A stretch of 64,000 bases of DNA from Coriobacteriia bacterium (GTDB taxonomy: Bacteria > Actinomycetota > Coriobacteriia > Coriobacteriales > UBA8131), in NCBI GenBank assembly GCA_009784945.1, contig WQXH01000005.1, positions 1 through 64,000 of the forward strand, read 5' to 3'. This document shows, piece by piece, positions 48,266 to 57,998 of this stretch. The notes below the pieces were generated by a model. It saw only the letters and a list, made by a program, of their open reading frames with translations. It was not told the origin of the DNA and did not search any database. Numbering within the stretch: position 1 is the first letter of the stretch; each line of letters begins with the position of its first letter. Both the position numbers and the translations under genes were made by a program.

Positions 48266-49405
48266 ATGAAGAAGCAAAAAGAGCATCAAGAAAAAAAGAG
48301 AGTTGTCATACTTGGTTCCACCGGCTCCATTGGCAGGCAGGCGGTAGAGATCTGTGCACATTATCAAGACCGTTTAGAGGTCGTTGGTCTTTCTGCTCAC
48401 TCTAACGCAGAGCTGCTGGCCTCTCAGGCTGCCTTTCTTAATGTTAAAAACACCGCTTTAACCACCAAAGATGGTCCTCAAGCTCTCGTTGAGCTTGCTC
48501 TTTCTCACGAGCCAGACATTGTCTTAAACGCCTTGGTAGGCGCTGCCGGCGTGCAGGTAAGCTATGAAGTCATTAAGACTCAGACAACTCTTGCTCTGGC
48601 AAACAAGGAGTCGCTTGTTGTGGCGGGAGAGCTTATCATGCCTTATGTAGAGTCCAACCAGCTGCTTCCTGTTGACTCCGAACATGCCGCACTGTTTCAG
48701 TGTCTTGTTGGAGAGGACGTTAAGGAGGTTGCCAATCTGTGGATAACTGCCAGCGGTGGCCCCTTTAGGGCTCGCAAGCGCCAAGACCTTACCAAGGTAA
48801 CGCAAGCGCAGGCGCTTGCTCATCCTAACTGGAGCATGGGAGCCAAAATCTCCATTGACTCTGCCACCCTCATGAACAAGGGTCTGGAGATAATCGAAGC
48901 ACATCATATATTTGCTATACCATATAGCAATATTAAGGTGGTACAGCACCCTCAGAGTTGTATTCACTCCCTCGTTGAGTTTGTTGACGGCAGCTTTATG
49001 GCGCACCTGGGGGTTACGGATATGCGTATTCCTATTCAGTACGCGCTCAGCTACCCCAAAAGATGGCCGGCTGCCTTTAGTCCTGCCTCACTTGACCTCT
49101 GTGAACTGGGCAGCTTGGACTTTCATGCCCCCGACTCAGAAACCTTTGGCTGCCTACGCCTGGCAAGAGAGGCAGGTGAGGCAGGCGGCACCCTGCCCTG
49201 CGTGCTCAACGCTGCCAATGAAGTGGCCGTGGACGCCTTCCTAGACGGGCGCATAGGCTTTTTGGACATAGAGCGTATCGTAGAGAGCTGCCTCACAAGC
49301 CACAGTCGTCAAGATGCCAGCTCGCTCGAACTGATTTTGGAAGCTGATGCTGAGACCCGCCTAAAGGCCGATGAGCTCTGTGCCAAACTCAAAAAGGGTG
49401 GTTAG
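48266..49405 (+). CDS. dxr: 1-deoxy-D-xylulose 5-phosphate reductoisomerase
   Basis: VVILGSTGSIGRQAVEI; LANKESLVVAGEL; PVDSEHAALFQCL; MNKGLEIIEAH. Confidence 0.96.
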   Translation: MKKQKEHQEKKRVVILGSTGSIGRQAVEICAHYQDRLEVVGLSAHSNAELLASQAAFLNVKNTALTTKDGPQALVELALSHEPDIVLNALVGAAGVQVSYEVIKTQTTLALANKESLVVAGELIMPYVESNQLLPVDSEHAALFQCLVGEDVKEVANLWITASGGPFRARKRQDLTKVTQAQALAHPNWSMGAKISIDSATLMNKGLEIIEAHHIFAIPYSNIKVVQHPQSCIHSLVEFVDGSFMAHLGVTDMRIPIQYALSYPKRWPAAFSPASLDLCELGSLDFHAPDSETFGCLRLAREAGEAGGTLPCVLNAANEVAVDAFLDGRIGFLDIERIVESCLTSHSRQDASSLELILEADAETRLKADELCAKLKKGG

Positions 49406-49412
49406 CCACCTG

Positions 49413-50132
49413 CTATAGCAGGAGTTCTCCTTCTATAAAGGCCTGAGTGCGCGGGTCTTGAGGCTGCGTGAGCAGCTGCTCGGAACTGCCGTGCTCGATG
49501 ATATTGCCCTCATGCATGAAGAGTACATAGTTGCACAGGCGACGTATTTGAGGGAGATTGTGACTGATAATGACCGAGGTCATCTTATGCTTTGTGCGCT
49601 CATAGTCCAAGGTTTTTTCGATAAAGGCAACTGAGGTGTTGTCGATATTTGAAGTGGGCTCGTCAAGTAACAGCAGTTGAGGCTTAAGCGCAATTGCGCG
49701 CGCGAGCGCCACCTTTTGGGTTTCTCCTCCCGAAAGCAGCCATGCCTTGCTCTTTGCCAGAGGGGTGAGATCAAAGGCATCCAAGAGATTGTTGACCCGA
49801 CGCCCCACCACCTCTCGCTCCATGCCTCGTATGCGCAAAGGATAGGCGATATTCTTTTCGACCGTAGTCCGGATCATATAAGGTGTTTGAAAGAGCATGG
49901 TAACTGCCTGCGTAGGAAGACTGGAAGAAAAACTGCCATCCCCAAGCTCATAGAGCACCTCGCCACTTTGAGGAAGGTCGAGCCCGGCAATTATATTCAT
50001 CAAGGTAGTTTTGCCGGCACCGTTAGGACCGATGATGCCGGTAATAACACCACTGGGAATCTCGCAGCTCTGTACGTCTAACACCACCCTGCTCCCGTAA
50101 GACTTCCTCAGGTTTCGTAATTGCAGTTTCAT
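49413..50132 (-). CDS. tupC: Tungstate-type ABC transporter ATP-binding protein
   Basis: Walker A GPNGAGKTTLM, LSGGETQKVALARA; operon with permease and TupA-like SBP. Confidence 0.8.
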   Translation of the reverse strand: MKLQLRNLRKSYGSRVVLDVQSCEIPSGVITGIIGPNGAGKTTLMNIIAGLDLPQSGEVLYELGDGSFSSSLPTQAVTMLFQTPYMIRTTVEKNIAYPLRIRGMEREVVGRRVNNLLDAFDLTPLAKSKAWLLSGGETQKVALARAIALKPQLLLLDEPTSNIDNTSVAFIEKTLDYERTKHKMTSVIISHNLPQIRRLCNYVLFMHEGNIIEHGSSEQLLTQPQDPRTQAFIEGELLL

Positions 50133-50827
50133 GAGCTCTCACTTTGCTGTTGAAACTGGTAGAGGATGGTGTTAACGATGAGGGCAATCAGTAATAAGAT
50201 GATGCCTACTGCAATGGCTTGAGAGTAGTCTCCCATAGAGCGCAGCTCTGCAATATAGGTGGTCATCACTCGGGTTTTATCGGTGATGTTGCCGCCCACT
50301 ATCAAAACCGCTCCCACTTCAGAAATGGCACGCCCAAAAGCCGAGACAAGAGCAATCACCAGGCCGCCCCTCACCTCTTGCAGCATCAACAGCAAGTTGG
50401 TAAAGCCATTGCCTCCCAGTGTCTTGCCGAGCCTTTCCACATCCTTGGCCTTGTCTTTTACGATGTTGTAGGTAAGACCAATGACAATGGGAGTTACCAG
50501 CATCGTTTGAGCGATGATCATAGCTGTGGGTGTGTAGTTAAGCTGAAAGGTGCCTAAGGGGCCTTGGCGCATGAGGATGAGGAAGACAAAGAGCCCCAAG
50601 ATTACGGGGGGCAAGCTCATGAGTGTATAAATGATGCGCAGCAAAATGCGCTTTCCAGCAAAGTCATGCGTGCCTATAAGTATGCCAAGGGGAATCCCTA
50701 TAAGCACCGCAAAAAGCACCGAGGTGCCAGAAACTCTGAGCGACAACCCCACGACCTCAAAAATCGCGGGGTCGCCGCTAAAAATCAGGCCAATAGCCTG
50801 GACTATGCCTTCAAAAATGTAGTCCAC
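50129..50827 (-). CDS. tupB: Tungstate-type ABC transporter permease
   Basis: LRVSGTSVLFAVLIGIPLGILIGTHDFAGKR; AFGRAISEVGAVLIVGGNI. Confidence 0.8.
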   Translation of the reverse strand: MDYIFEGIVQAIGLIFSGDPAIFEVVGLSLRVSGTSVLFAVLIGIPLGILIGTHDFAGKRILLRIIYTLMSLPPVILGLFVFLILMRQGPLGTFQLNYTPTAMIIAQTMLVTPIVIGLTYNIVKDKAKDVERLGKTLGGNGFTNLLLMLQEVRGGLVIALVSAFGRAISEVGAVLIVGGNITDKTRVMTTYIAELRSMGDYSQAIAVGIILLLIALIVNTILYQFQQQSESS

Positions 50828-50833
50828 AAAGCA

Positions 50834-51751
50834 CTAGGCAGCAGTAGCGAGGGCTTGATCGGCATTGGGAGTAAAGAGCGCCTCTCCAAACAGTGTGATG
50901 CCATACTCAGCAATTAAAGCCTGACCCTCTGGGGAGGTAATCCACTGCTGAAAGACAACGGCACCGTCGTGGTTTATAGAAGAATTCTTGTTTGGATTAA
51001 CGCAAATAACACCATACTGGTTAAAGAGGATGCCAGTGGGATCCTTCTCGCACACTATCTTCAGCTCGGTGCTTGCTGCGTTTGACAACCAGGTGGCGCG
51101 ATCTGCCAGGGTATAGCCAAGCATCTCGTTGGCCATGGCTATAACCGCTCCCATGCCGTCTCCGGCTTTGACGTACCAGCTGCCATCAGGCTCGATGCCT
51201 GCTTTTTCCCAGATGGAGTTTTCCTTGCTATGGGTGCCGGAGTTATCATTTCGAGAGATAAAGACTGCTTCTTGTTGCGCAATTGCAGTAAATGAGGCTA
51301 CGGCATCGTTGCCAGTGCTTGAGGCAATGCCAGCAGGGTCTGCAACAGGGCCAATGATGATAAAGTCGTTATACATGACATCAAGACGACCGGTGTCATC
51401 GGCATGACCCTCTTCAACGAAGCTCTTCTCGGCTCCCGGGGAGTGCACCAACAAGACATCGGCCTCTCCGGACTCGCCAAGGGCGATGGCCTCTCCAGAG
51501 CCCACAGAGATGACCTCAACAGAGATGCCGGTCTGTGCCTCAAAAACGGGAATAATGGCCTCAAGCAAACCGCTGTCTTTGGTAGAAGTGGTTGTAGCAA
51601 GCCTCAGGCTGCCTGCATCCTGGGTGCCATCTCCTTGTTCAGCAGTAGTGCCACCGCAGGCGAGCAGGGCAAAAAGCATCACGAGGGATACTGAGGTCAC
51701 AAGAGCCAGCTTAACAAAACGTGGGGGGCTACCAATAACATCTTTCTTCAT
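50834..51751 (-). CDS. tupA: Tungstate-type substrate-binding lipoprotein
   Basis: LRLATTTSTKDSGLLEAIIPVFEAQTGI; FISRNDNSGTHSKE; lipobox LLACGG. Confidence 0.83.
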   Translation of the reverse strand: MKKDVIGSPPRFVKLALVTSVSLVMLFALLACGGTTAEQGDGTQDAGSLRLATTTSTKDSGLLEAIIPVFEAQTGISVEVISVGSGEAIALGESGEADVLLVHSPGAEKSFVEEGHADDTGRLDVMYNDFIIIGPVADPAGIASSTGNDAVASFTAIAQQEAVFISRNDNSGTHSKENSIWEKAGIEPDGSWYVKAGDGMGAVIAMANEMLGYTLADRATWLSNAASTELKIVCEKDPTGILFNQYGVICVNPNKNSSINHDGAVVFQQWITSPEGQALIAEYGITLFGEALFTPNADQALATAA

Positions 51752-51814
51752 TTCTTCCTCCTTCTGATAATTGCAATGAGTACTGTTGCATATTACACTA
51801 TCTGTCTGCCTTTG

Positions 51815-52477
51815 CTACAGTAAGCTTCTCAGAAAACCAAGCGATTTAAGCTTCAGATCCAGATGGTCTTGTGCCCACTGGGTACAAAACTCTGCAAGTC
51901 TGCATAGTATAGGCAGGTATTCTTTGCTGCTGTGGACAAGCAAGTCTGCAAAGCGTGCACTTAGCAGGATATCTATCCACTTTGTCAAGAATTCCTCTGA
52001 GTACGCAAGCTCAAGGGTGTCAGGTCGTACTCCCAGAGCGGCAAAGATTTTAAGGGTACAAGCCAGCGAGATCATTGCTGGAGCGGTGCCCTCTGCCTTA
52101 CCTATGCACTCCAGGGCAGCCAGAGCCATAGCATAGAGCAGCGGCTCGGCATTGTGATGCGTGGTAGCCTTTTCGATCAGCTCCACCACCACGGCGCAAG
52201 CGGCGCTTTGTTCCAGGCTCGCTCTACAAGCGGAGTGTGATACAACTATGCGAGCATCGGTTACTATGTCAAGCGAGCGTCCCGTAGAGAGTTGCACCTC
52301 AACCACTGTATAGAGCTCCAGGCGTGCAGCCATAAAGGAGCCTGGTTTGCGCGCCCCCTTGGCTACTGCGCGCCTCTGTAGACCCTCTTCGTCTAAAAAG
52401 GTAATGATGAGGTCGGTCTCGCCGAGTTTGGTTTTTTTAAGCACCAGGGCTGTTGCTTTGTAGCTAGGCACAGACAT
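51815..52477 (-). CDS. recO: DNA repair protein RecO
   Basis: YKATALVLKKTKLGETDLIITFLDEEGLQRRAVAKGARKPGS. Confidence 0.88.
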   Translation of the reverse strand: MSVPSYKATALVLKKTKLGETDLIITFLDEEGLQRRAVAKGARKPGSFMAARLELYTVVEVQLSTGRSLDIVTDARIVVSHSACRASLEQSAACAVVVELIEKATTHHNAEPLLYAMALAALECIGKAEGTAPAMISLACTLKIFAALGVRPDTLELAYSEEFLTKWIDILLSARFADLLVHSSKEYLPILCRLAEFCTQWAQDHLDLKLKSLGFLRSLL

Positions 52478-52544
52478 CCTTACATGAATGACAACAAGTA
52501 CAGTGCATAGTATATCGACAAAGCAGAGATGAAACAGGCCAGCA

Positions 52545-52625
52545 AGTCCCAGCAAGTCCCAATCCGTTAGCAACCCCAACCCGCCAGCAACCCCAATCCG
52601 CCAGCAACCCCAATCCGCCAGTAGC
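52545..52625. repeat. 17-bp minisatellite upstream of recO
   Basis: CCGCCAGCAACCCCAAT-type units in tandem. Confidence 0.85.
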
Positions 52626-52714
52626 AAACGAATCAACGTATAATGCCACGCAAAAGCGGCACTGTGCTGGAAGAAACCAGCCCAGTGCCGCCTTCTTGTA
52701 GTTAAGAGACTTGC

Positions 52715-54064
52715 TTACTGCTCAGTGCTGCCTGATTCGTCAGAAGCTTCGTCAGAAGCTGCTGCCTCCAGAGCATCAAGTTTTGCATTCTTGCGCTTGA
52801 CATAGACATAGAGAACGCAAGAAGAGAGGGCGGCTAATGCGGCCGAAGCCATGAGTATAAAGAATATTTCATGAAACGCTCCTGCTGCAACGACACCCGA
52901 GGCATCGGCTTGAGCGTCCATGATGGCACCAAACCAGATGCTCGAGAAGGTGTCGGGCAAAAAGCCAATGACCGAGAGTATTCCTGTTGCGGCGCCAAAA
53001 TAGTGAAGGGGCACCCTGCCCTCTGTCAACTGTGCCGAAATGATGCCAAAGGAGCCATTTGCCACAAAGCCAAGGAAGACTATGAGCGTGGCGGCTACAA
53101 CAACAGTGGCTGCCGTCGTTGGCAAAAAGGTGAGCGCAAGCAGGCAGATGATAAAGACGATGCTGCCAGAAGCTATAACCAGTGACGGTTTGAACTTGTT
53201 GGCTATCAAGCCAAAGATTGGGCCCGAAAGCAAGGTGATGCCGTAGTTTCTTATATTGGCAATAATGGTGGTTACCACCAGCGAGGCACCCAGCACTCCC
53301 GTGAGGTAGGGCGTTGTATAGGTAACGCCGGTATAGAAGAAGTAAACAAAGAAGAGTGAGATGGCTGCCAGCCACACCACGGGATTACGAAAAGCGATGG
53401 TGAACTCTGAGAGGTCGAAGCGTGAGGAGGTCTTGATCTCGCCCTTAAACTTGGGAATAAAGAGCCAGGACAAAACACCCAAGGTAAAGAGCACTACGCC
53501 CAAAAAGCCCAGATAAATGGTTACTCCAAGGTTAAGGTTTTCTCCAACAGCAGCTACGATGCCGGTTGAGATAAAGCCAATGGCAAGGCCGGCAACACCA
53601 TAGATACCATACGAAAGTCCTATGCGCTTTGGATACTCGTCTTCTTTTGAAACGAGACGCACCAGCTTGTAGCGCACGCCCCACCAGATAAGAATGGTGG
53701 TAATGCCCATAAGAATAAAGATAGCAAAGAGCACCTCAATGCTCGGTAGAGCAGCGTATACAAAGGTAAGAATAGCCGTGGTGATAAAACCAGCTGTCGA
53801 CAGAGTGCGCATACGTATCTTGTCTGCCAAAATTCCAGAGGGTAGATAACAAATCAGCGCTGCCAAGGCATAGGCACCAAACACCGCACCCAGCTCGGTG
53901 TTGGTAACATTGAGAGCCAGGAGCAAGGGATCGTAGAATACAGCTTTGAGATAGGCGGGTGCGTAGATAATCGAAGAACCAATGCTCGCAAGAATCAGAA
54001 GAAACCACCTACGCCCAGTTCCTAAATCATCATAGCTTTTTTCTACCTGAGATGTTGAATTCAT
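52715..54064 (-). CDS. MFS transporter
   Basis: 12-TM protein, GAVFGAYALAALICYLPSGILADKIRMR. Confidence 0.85.
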   Translation of the reverse strand: MNSTSQVEKSYDDLGTGRRWFLLILASIGSSIIYAPAYLKAVFYDPLLLALNVTNTELGAVFGAYALAALICYLPSGILADKIRMRTLSTAGFITTAILTFVYAALPSIEVLFAIFILMGITTILIWWGVRYKLVRLVSKEDEYPKRIGLSYGIYGVAGLAIGFISTGIVAAVGENLNLGVTIYLGFLGVVLFTLGVLSWLFIPKFKGEIKTSSRFDLSEFTIAFRNPVVWLAAISLFFVYFFYTGVTYTTPYLTGVLGASLVVTTIIANIRNYGITLLSGPIFGLIANKFKPSLVIASGSIVFIICLLALTFLPTTAATVVVAATLIVFLGFVANGSFGIISAQLTEGRVPLHYFGAATGILSVIGFLPDTFSSIWFGAIMDAQADASGVVAAGAFHEIFFILMASAALAALSSCVLYVYVKRKNAKLDALEAAASDEASDESGSTEQ

Positions 54065-54318
54065 TATTTCTCCTCACTTGTTGAAATCACGACCGATGCG
54101 GCGCACCAATCTGTAGCTATTTGACTTTTCCTATAGTGAAGATGCAAAGAAACCCTTACATCGCTAATAAAGCGTGAATACCCAAATCATTACTAATTAG
54201 TGATTCACTAAATACGGATTGGAGACTTGAAAAGAGCAATACGAAGGGATAAAAAGAAGCAATCACACGTCAAAATGGGAATGTCAAAACCACGTGCCCT
54301 CGGGGCTACAGGCTGGGG

Positions 54319-55749
54319 CTACAGATGTCCTCGCTGTAGATTTACGTAGTTAAGCAACTCACTCTTTTTGTTGATGTTCATTTTTTCGTAGATGTGACGA
54401 ATGTGAGTATTGACAGTATAGGGAGATATATAGAGCTTTTCTGCAATGGCGTTGGAGGTATACCCCTGAGCCATGAGGTGGAGGATTTCGCCTTCGCGCG
54501 CAGAGAGGGAGAACTCTTGAGCCACATCGATGCAAATGGTCACCAGCGTAGACTCGGAGGGTGGAGCAGAGGTAAGTGCAGCAATACTGTACTCCTGCCG
54601 CACGAGAGCAACCAGTAACGCCAGTAAAAGAAGTACGAACGCAAGAGACGTAGGCACGGTAAGGAGCAAGGCAAGCTCAAGGTGATGCTCGTAGAGTACA
54701 GCCAACATATTGCCAAGAACAAAACCAAGCCTTACGCTTCCTGCACTCATACCAAAGGCCAGAGCTGGCGCTATAAAGCCCTTATTAGTGAGCAGGCCAA
54801 AATATGCGGTCAACAAGAGTTCAAGAATTGATGCCACACCTACTGCGATAAGAAAGGCGGCGTAGTCATAGCGTTGATCAGCCAAAAACAGGGCAAAGGC
54901 CACAATGAGCAAGGCCACGAGTGCAGGAAACAGCCGGTAGATTGCCGACCTATTACACATGAATACTGCAGAAAGCGCGAGCACCAGCATCGCCAGCGCA
55001 CCAGCTACCACGCCCCAGGTAAAGCTTTTTTCCTTAAAGGGCAAAAGCTCCCAGGGGATAATTGCGAGTAAATAGTAGCAGGCAATGCTGATGCCCAGTG
55101 TCATGATGCATACCTTGATGACGGTACGCAAAACATCATATTGTTTTTTAGCGGGCAACAAGAGAGGAAATGACGGCTTAGAAACTTTTTTCCTGGGAAG
55201 AAGCAAAGTTACTCCAATGATGAGCGGGAGGATGGATACAAAAATCGGATTAAGAGGGGAGGGCAAATACGTGACCAGAAGAAGGGAGGCAAGAAGGGTA
55301 AGTCCAAAGAAGAGGGCAACTCTGCTGATATCAAAGCTTTCGTGATGCTTGATATGGTATTCGCCGCAGTAGATCCATAGAACACCAAAGCACACACCAA
55401 GGACTAACGAGACAGAGCCAGCAGTGAACATATTGTCAAAGGCAGACGAAAACAGAGCGAGATAGAGTGTGCCTGAAGACAAGACAAGGGGGCAGACGAT
55501 TCCTATTGCTCGATGACTGGTAAGGTAACGCTTGTTCCTGAGCGCCAGTGGGGCAAGCAGCATGGTCAAAGAAGAGCTGCCAAGATTGATGAGCCAGGCA
55601 AAGGTTATAGCGTCATCCAGAAGTGGAGTGTGTACAAAAATCTCTGGTGCAAACCAAAAACAGTAGTGCCATACCAGCATTAAGATGAGACCAAAGAATC
55701 TAAACATCAAAGCTCCCCAGTTACATAAACTTGTTAGTGCTGATTGCAT
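54319..55749 (-). CDS. Membrane-integral LuxR-family regulator
   Basis: Multi-TM N-terminus and C-terminal HTH FSLSAREGEILHLMAQGYTSNAIAEKLYISPYTVNTHIRHIYEKMNINKKSEL. Confidence 0.9.
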   Translation of the reverse strand: MQSALTSLCNWGALMFRFFGLILMLVWHYCFWFAPEIFVHTPLLDDAITFAWLINLGSSSLTMLLAPLALRNKRYLTSHRAIGIVCPLVLSSGTLYLALFSSAFDNMFTAGSVSLVLGVCFGVLWIYCGEYHIKHHESFDISRVALFFGLTLLASLLLVTYLPSPLNPIFVSILPLIIGVTLLLPRKKVSKPSFPLLLPAKKQYDVLRTVIKVCIMTLGISIACYYLLAIIPWELLPFKEKSFTWGVVAGALAMLVLALSAVFMCNRSAIYRLFPALVALLIVAFALFLADQRYDYAAFLIAVGVASILELLLTAYFGLLTNKGFIAPALAFGMSAGSVRLGFVLGNMLAVLYEHHLELALLLTVPTSLAFVLLLLALLVALVRQEYSIAALTSAPPSESTLVTICIDVAQEFSLSAREGEILHLMAQGYTSNAIAEKLYISPYTVNTHIRHIYEKMNINKKSELLNYVNLQRGHL

Positions 55750-56161
55750 CGTGCTTTACAGGTAAACTCTGAGCATAGTCCTCGCACCTTGCTACGTTGC
55801 TGCGCTGACTTCTTTCATTGTAGCAGCAGTATAGATGCCCACAGATAGAAAATATCACTAAAAACTAACTATTCATTTTTGGTAGTGAAATTAGCAACGA
55901 TTTGATGATGCTTTTTGTTTTAATACATCCCATTGTAGACACAGCAATGTACCAAGCTTATTTGGCTGCCTATGGCGTCAGTGCTACTGCGCTGGTGGGT
56001 GCTGTAATCTCAGCAGCTGGACTGGTGGTATCAACTATATGTGCACTCGGAGCAAAACCGATATCTGTATTCGGAGCAAAACCGTGTTTGGTAGAAACCA
56101 GCTCCCTGGAGTTTTTGGACAAATAAAGTGCAAGGCGCACTAATGGAAGAAAGGAAAGCCC

Positions 56162-57823
56162 ATGCTATTGCACGACAATGACGCCCACGCATCCGCTCTC
56201 CCCCTGCCCGAACTCATGGGAACAAGGGAGGCTTTCAAGGCTCGGGTTAAGCCTCTGGTTTCAGATCAAGTGTTTGCGGACACCTGTAAGGCGCTGGAAG
56301 ACGAAGAGCTCGAAGAGCTGCATAAGTTGTTGGTGGACTGGAAGCAGAGCAAGATAAAAAATGAATCCTGGCTCAAGCAGGTTTGGGACGATAATTATCT
56401 TTGCTATAGAGGCAGCCTGCCACTGGGTCTTAACTTTTCTTATGAGCTCTACGAAAAGTATGAGTTGGCAACCCTCATTCACGGCATTGCCGCAGTAATC
56501 CAAAAGCTCAGATTAGAAACCCTGGCTCCTGAGCCAATCAAAGATGGATACTTTAGCATGGATCCCTACAGCCGCCTCTTTTATACGAGGATTCCCAGCC
56601 TGATAAGGGATATGCTGATACCGTGTGATCTTACCCAGTCAAAGATTGCCGTTGTCTACAAGGGAAGCTGGTCAATTCTGAGCCTCACCGATGCTGCTGG
56701 CAAGTTGGCCTCGCCAGAAGCCATAAAAAACGCCCTGCTGAGTATTCAGTCTGGAGAGTTGCAGTCCACAGAACTGGGAGCCATCACGGTTGCAGATCGA
56801 GACACTGCCTTCCAGCTGCGTACAGCATTGCAAGAAAAGTCCCTCAATCGTTTTTCTTTGGAAAGCTTAGAAAGGTCGCTCTTTACCGTGTGCTTGGATA
56901 ATACGAGAGCATATAAGGATTTGCTGTTGGGGGATGCCAGGAATCGTTGGTTTGATAAGTCGCTTCAAATAATCAGCAATGAGAGCTTTATAGGGGCAAG
57001 CTTTGAGCACGCAAGTTGCGACGGCAGAGTGTGGTCTTATTTTCTTGCCCAAGTTGATGCCTACCTGTCCAGTGCTGACTTGGGTAGTGACACCCCAGAG
57101 CTTGCAACTGAGCTTTTGAGGTGGAGCATCAATCCTGAGCTCAGGGCACTATTGCAAAAAGAATGTGAAATCTATCAAGGATGTGCGCATGACATCAGCC
57201 TTTCTTCAAGGAGCATTTCTGTTCTTACCAAAAATGATATCAAGGGCATGGCATGTAGCCCCGATGCCTTTGCCCAGTTTACGTTTCTAGCTGCTTATCG
57301 CTCCTTTACCGGACGTGTTGTCTCTGCCTATGGAGCCATATCAACGGGCTGCTTTTTTGAAGGAAGAACCGAGAGCTACCGTTCTGCCTCGGCAGACATG
57401 GTGGCCGCTCTTGATAGTTTTGAAAGCAGGAGTCCAAACTTTCCAGAAAAGCTGATTCAAGCGTCAGCCACGCATAGTAAAAACATCAAGGATGCCCTGA
57501 GCCTGGGTGGGCCAGAGCGGCACCTCACAGGGCTCATGACCATGGCTGCGCTGCAGGACAGCGCACTGCCCGGGCTGTTTGAAGACACAGGATACCTTAC
57601 GCTTAAGCACGACATAATCTCAACCAGCAGCACTACCAACGCGCTCATCAAGCACTTTGCCTTTTGCCCGGTGGTAGCTGATGGCTTGGGAATCGGCTAT
57701 GGCCTGACTCATGAAGCCTTTGAGTTAGTCGTAAGCGCTACCAAGGGCTCTTGCATAGACCCCGTACTCTTCATTGATGCTGTCGAAAACATATGCTCAA
57801 CCGTCAAGAACTGGAACCGGTGA
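56162..57823 (+). CDS. Carnitine/choline O-acyltransferase family protein
   Basis: ASFEHASCDGRVWSYFL (catalytic His motif), CFFEGRTESYRSAS, HDIISTSSTTNALIKHFAFCPVVADGLGIGYGLT. Confidence 0.82.
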   Translation: MLLHDNDAHASALPLPELMGTREAFKARVKPLVSDQVFADTCKALEDEELEELHKLLVDWKQSKIKNESWLKQVWDDNYLCYRGSLPLGLNFSYELYEKYELATLIHGIAAVIQKLRLETLAPEPIKDGYFSMDPYSRLFYTRIPSLIRDMLIPCDLTQSKIAVVYKGSWSILSLTDAAGKLASPEAIKNALLSIQSGELQSTELGAITVADRDTAFQLRTALQEKSLNRFSLESLERSLFTVCLDNTRAYKDLLLGDARNRWFDKSLQIISNESFIGASFEHASCDGRVWSYFLAQVDAYLSSADLGSDTPELATELLRWSINPELRALLQKECEIYQGCAHDISLSSRSISVLTKNDIKGMACSPDAFAQFTFLAAYRSFTGRVVSAYGAISTGCFFEGRTESYRSASADMVAALDSFESRSPNFPEKLIQASATHSKNIKDALSLGGPERHLTGLMTMAALQDSALPGLFEDTGYLTLKHDIISTSSTTNALIKHFAFCPVVADGLGIGYGLTHEAFELVVSATKGSCIDPVLFIDAVENICSTVKNWNR

Positions 57824-57884
57824 CATGCGGGTATAGCCAGACGGGGCTGTGACAGGAGGGCGTGAGACAGAGGGGGACGGGGTT

Positions 57885-57939
57885 GGACAAAAGGGGACGC
57901 TGCCTTTTGTCTCCTCCCAGGCAGCGTACCCTTTTGTCC
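57885..57939. terminator. Long inverted repeat between convergent genes
   Basis: GGACAAAAGGGGACGCTGCC ... GGCAGCGTACCCTTTTGTCC, 19/20 paired. Confidence 0.65.
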
Positions 57940-57957
57940 AGCCTTTTCGTAACACTG

Positions 57958-57990
57958 CTGCCCCTCGCAGGCCAGGCCAGCGAGGGGCAG
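57958..57990. terminator. Second hairpin between convergent genes
   Basis: CTGCCCCTCGC ... GCGAGGGGCAG. Confidence 0.6.
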
Positions 57991-57998
57991 TGCACAAG

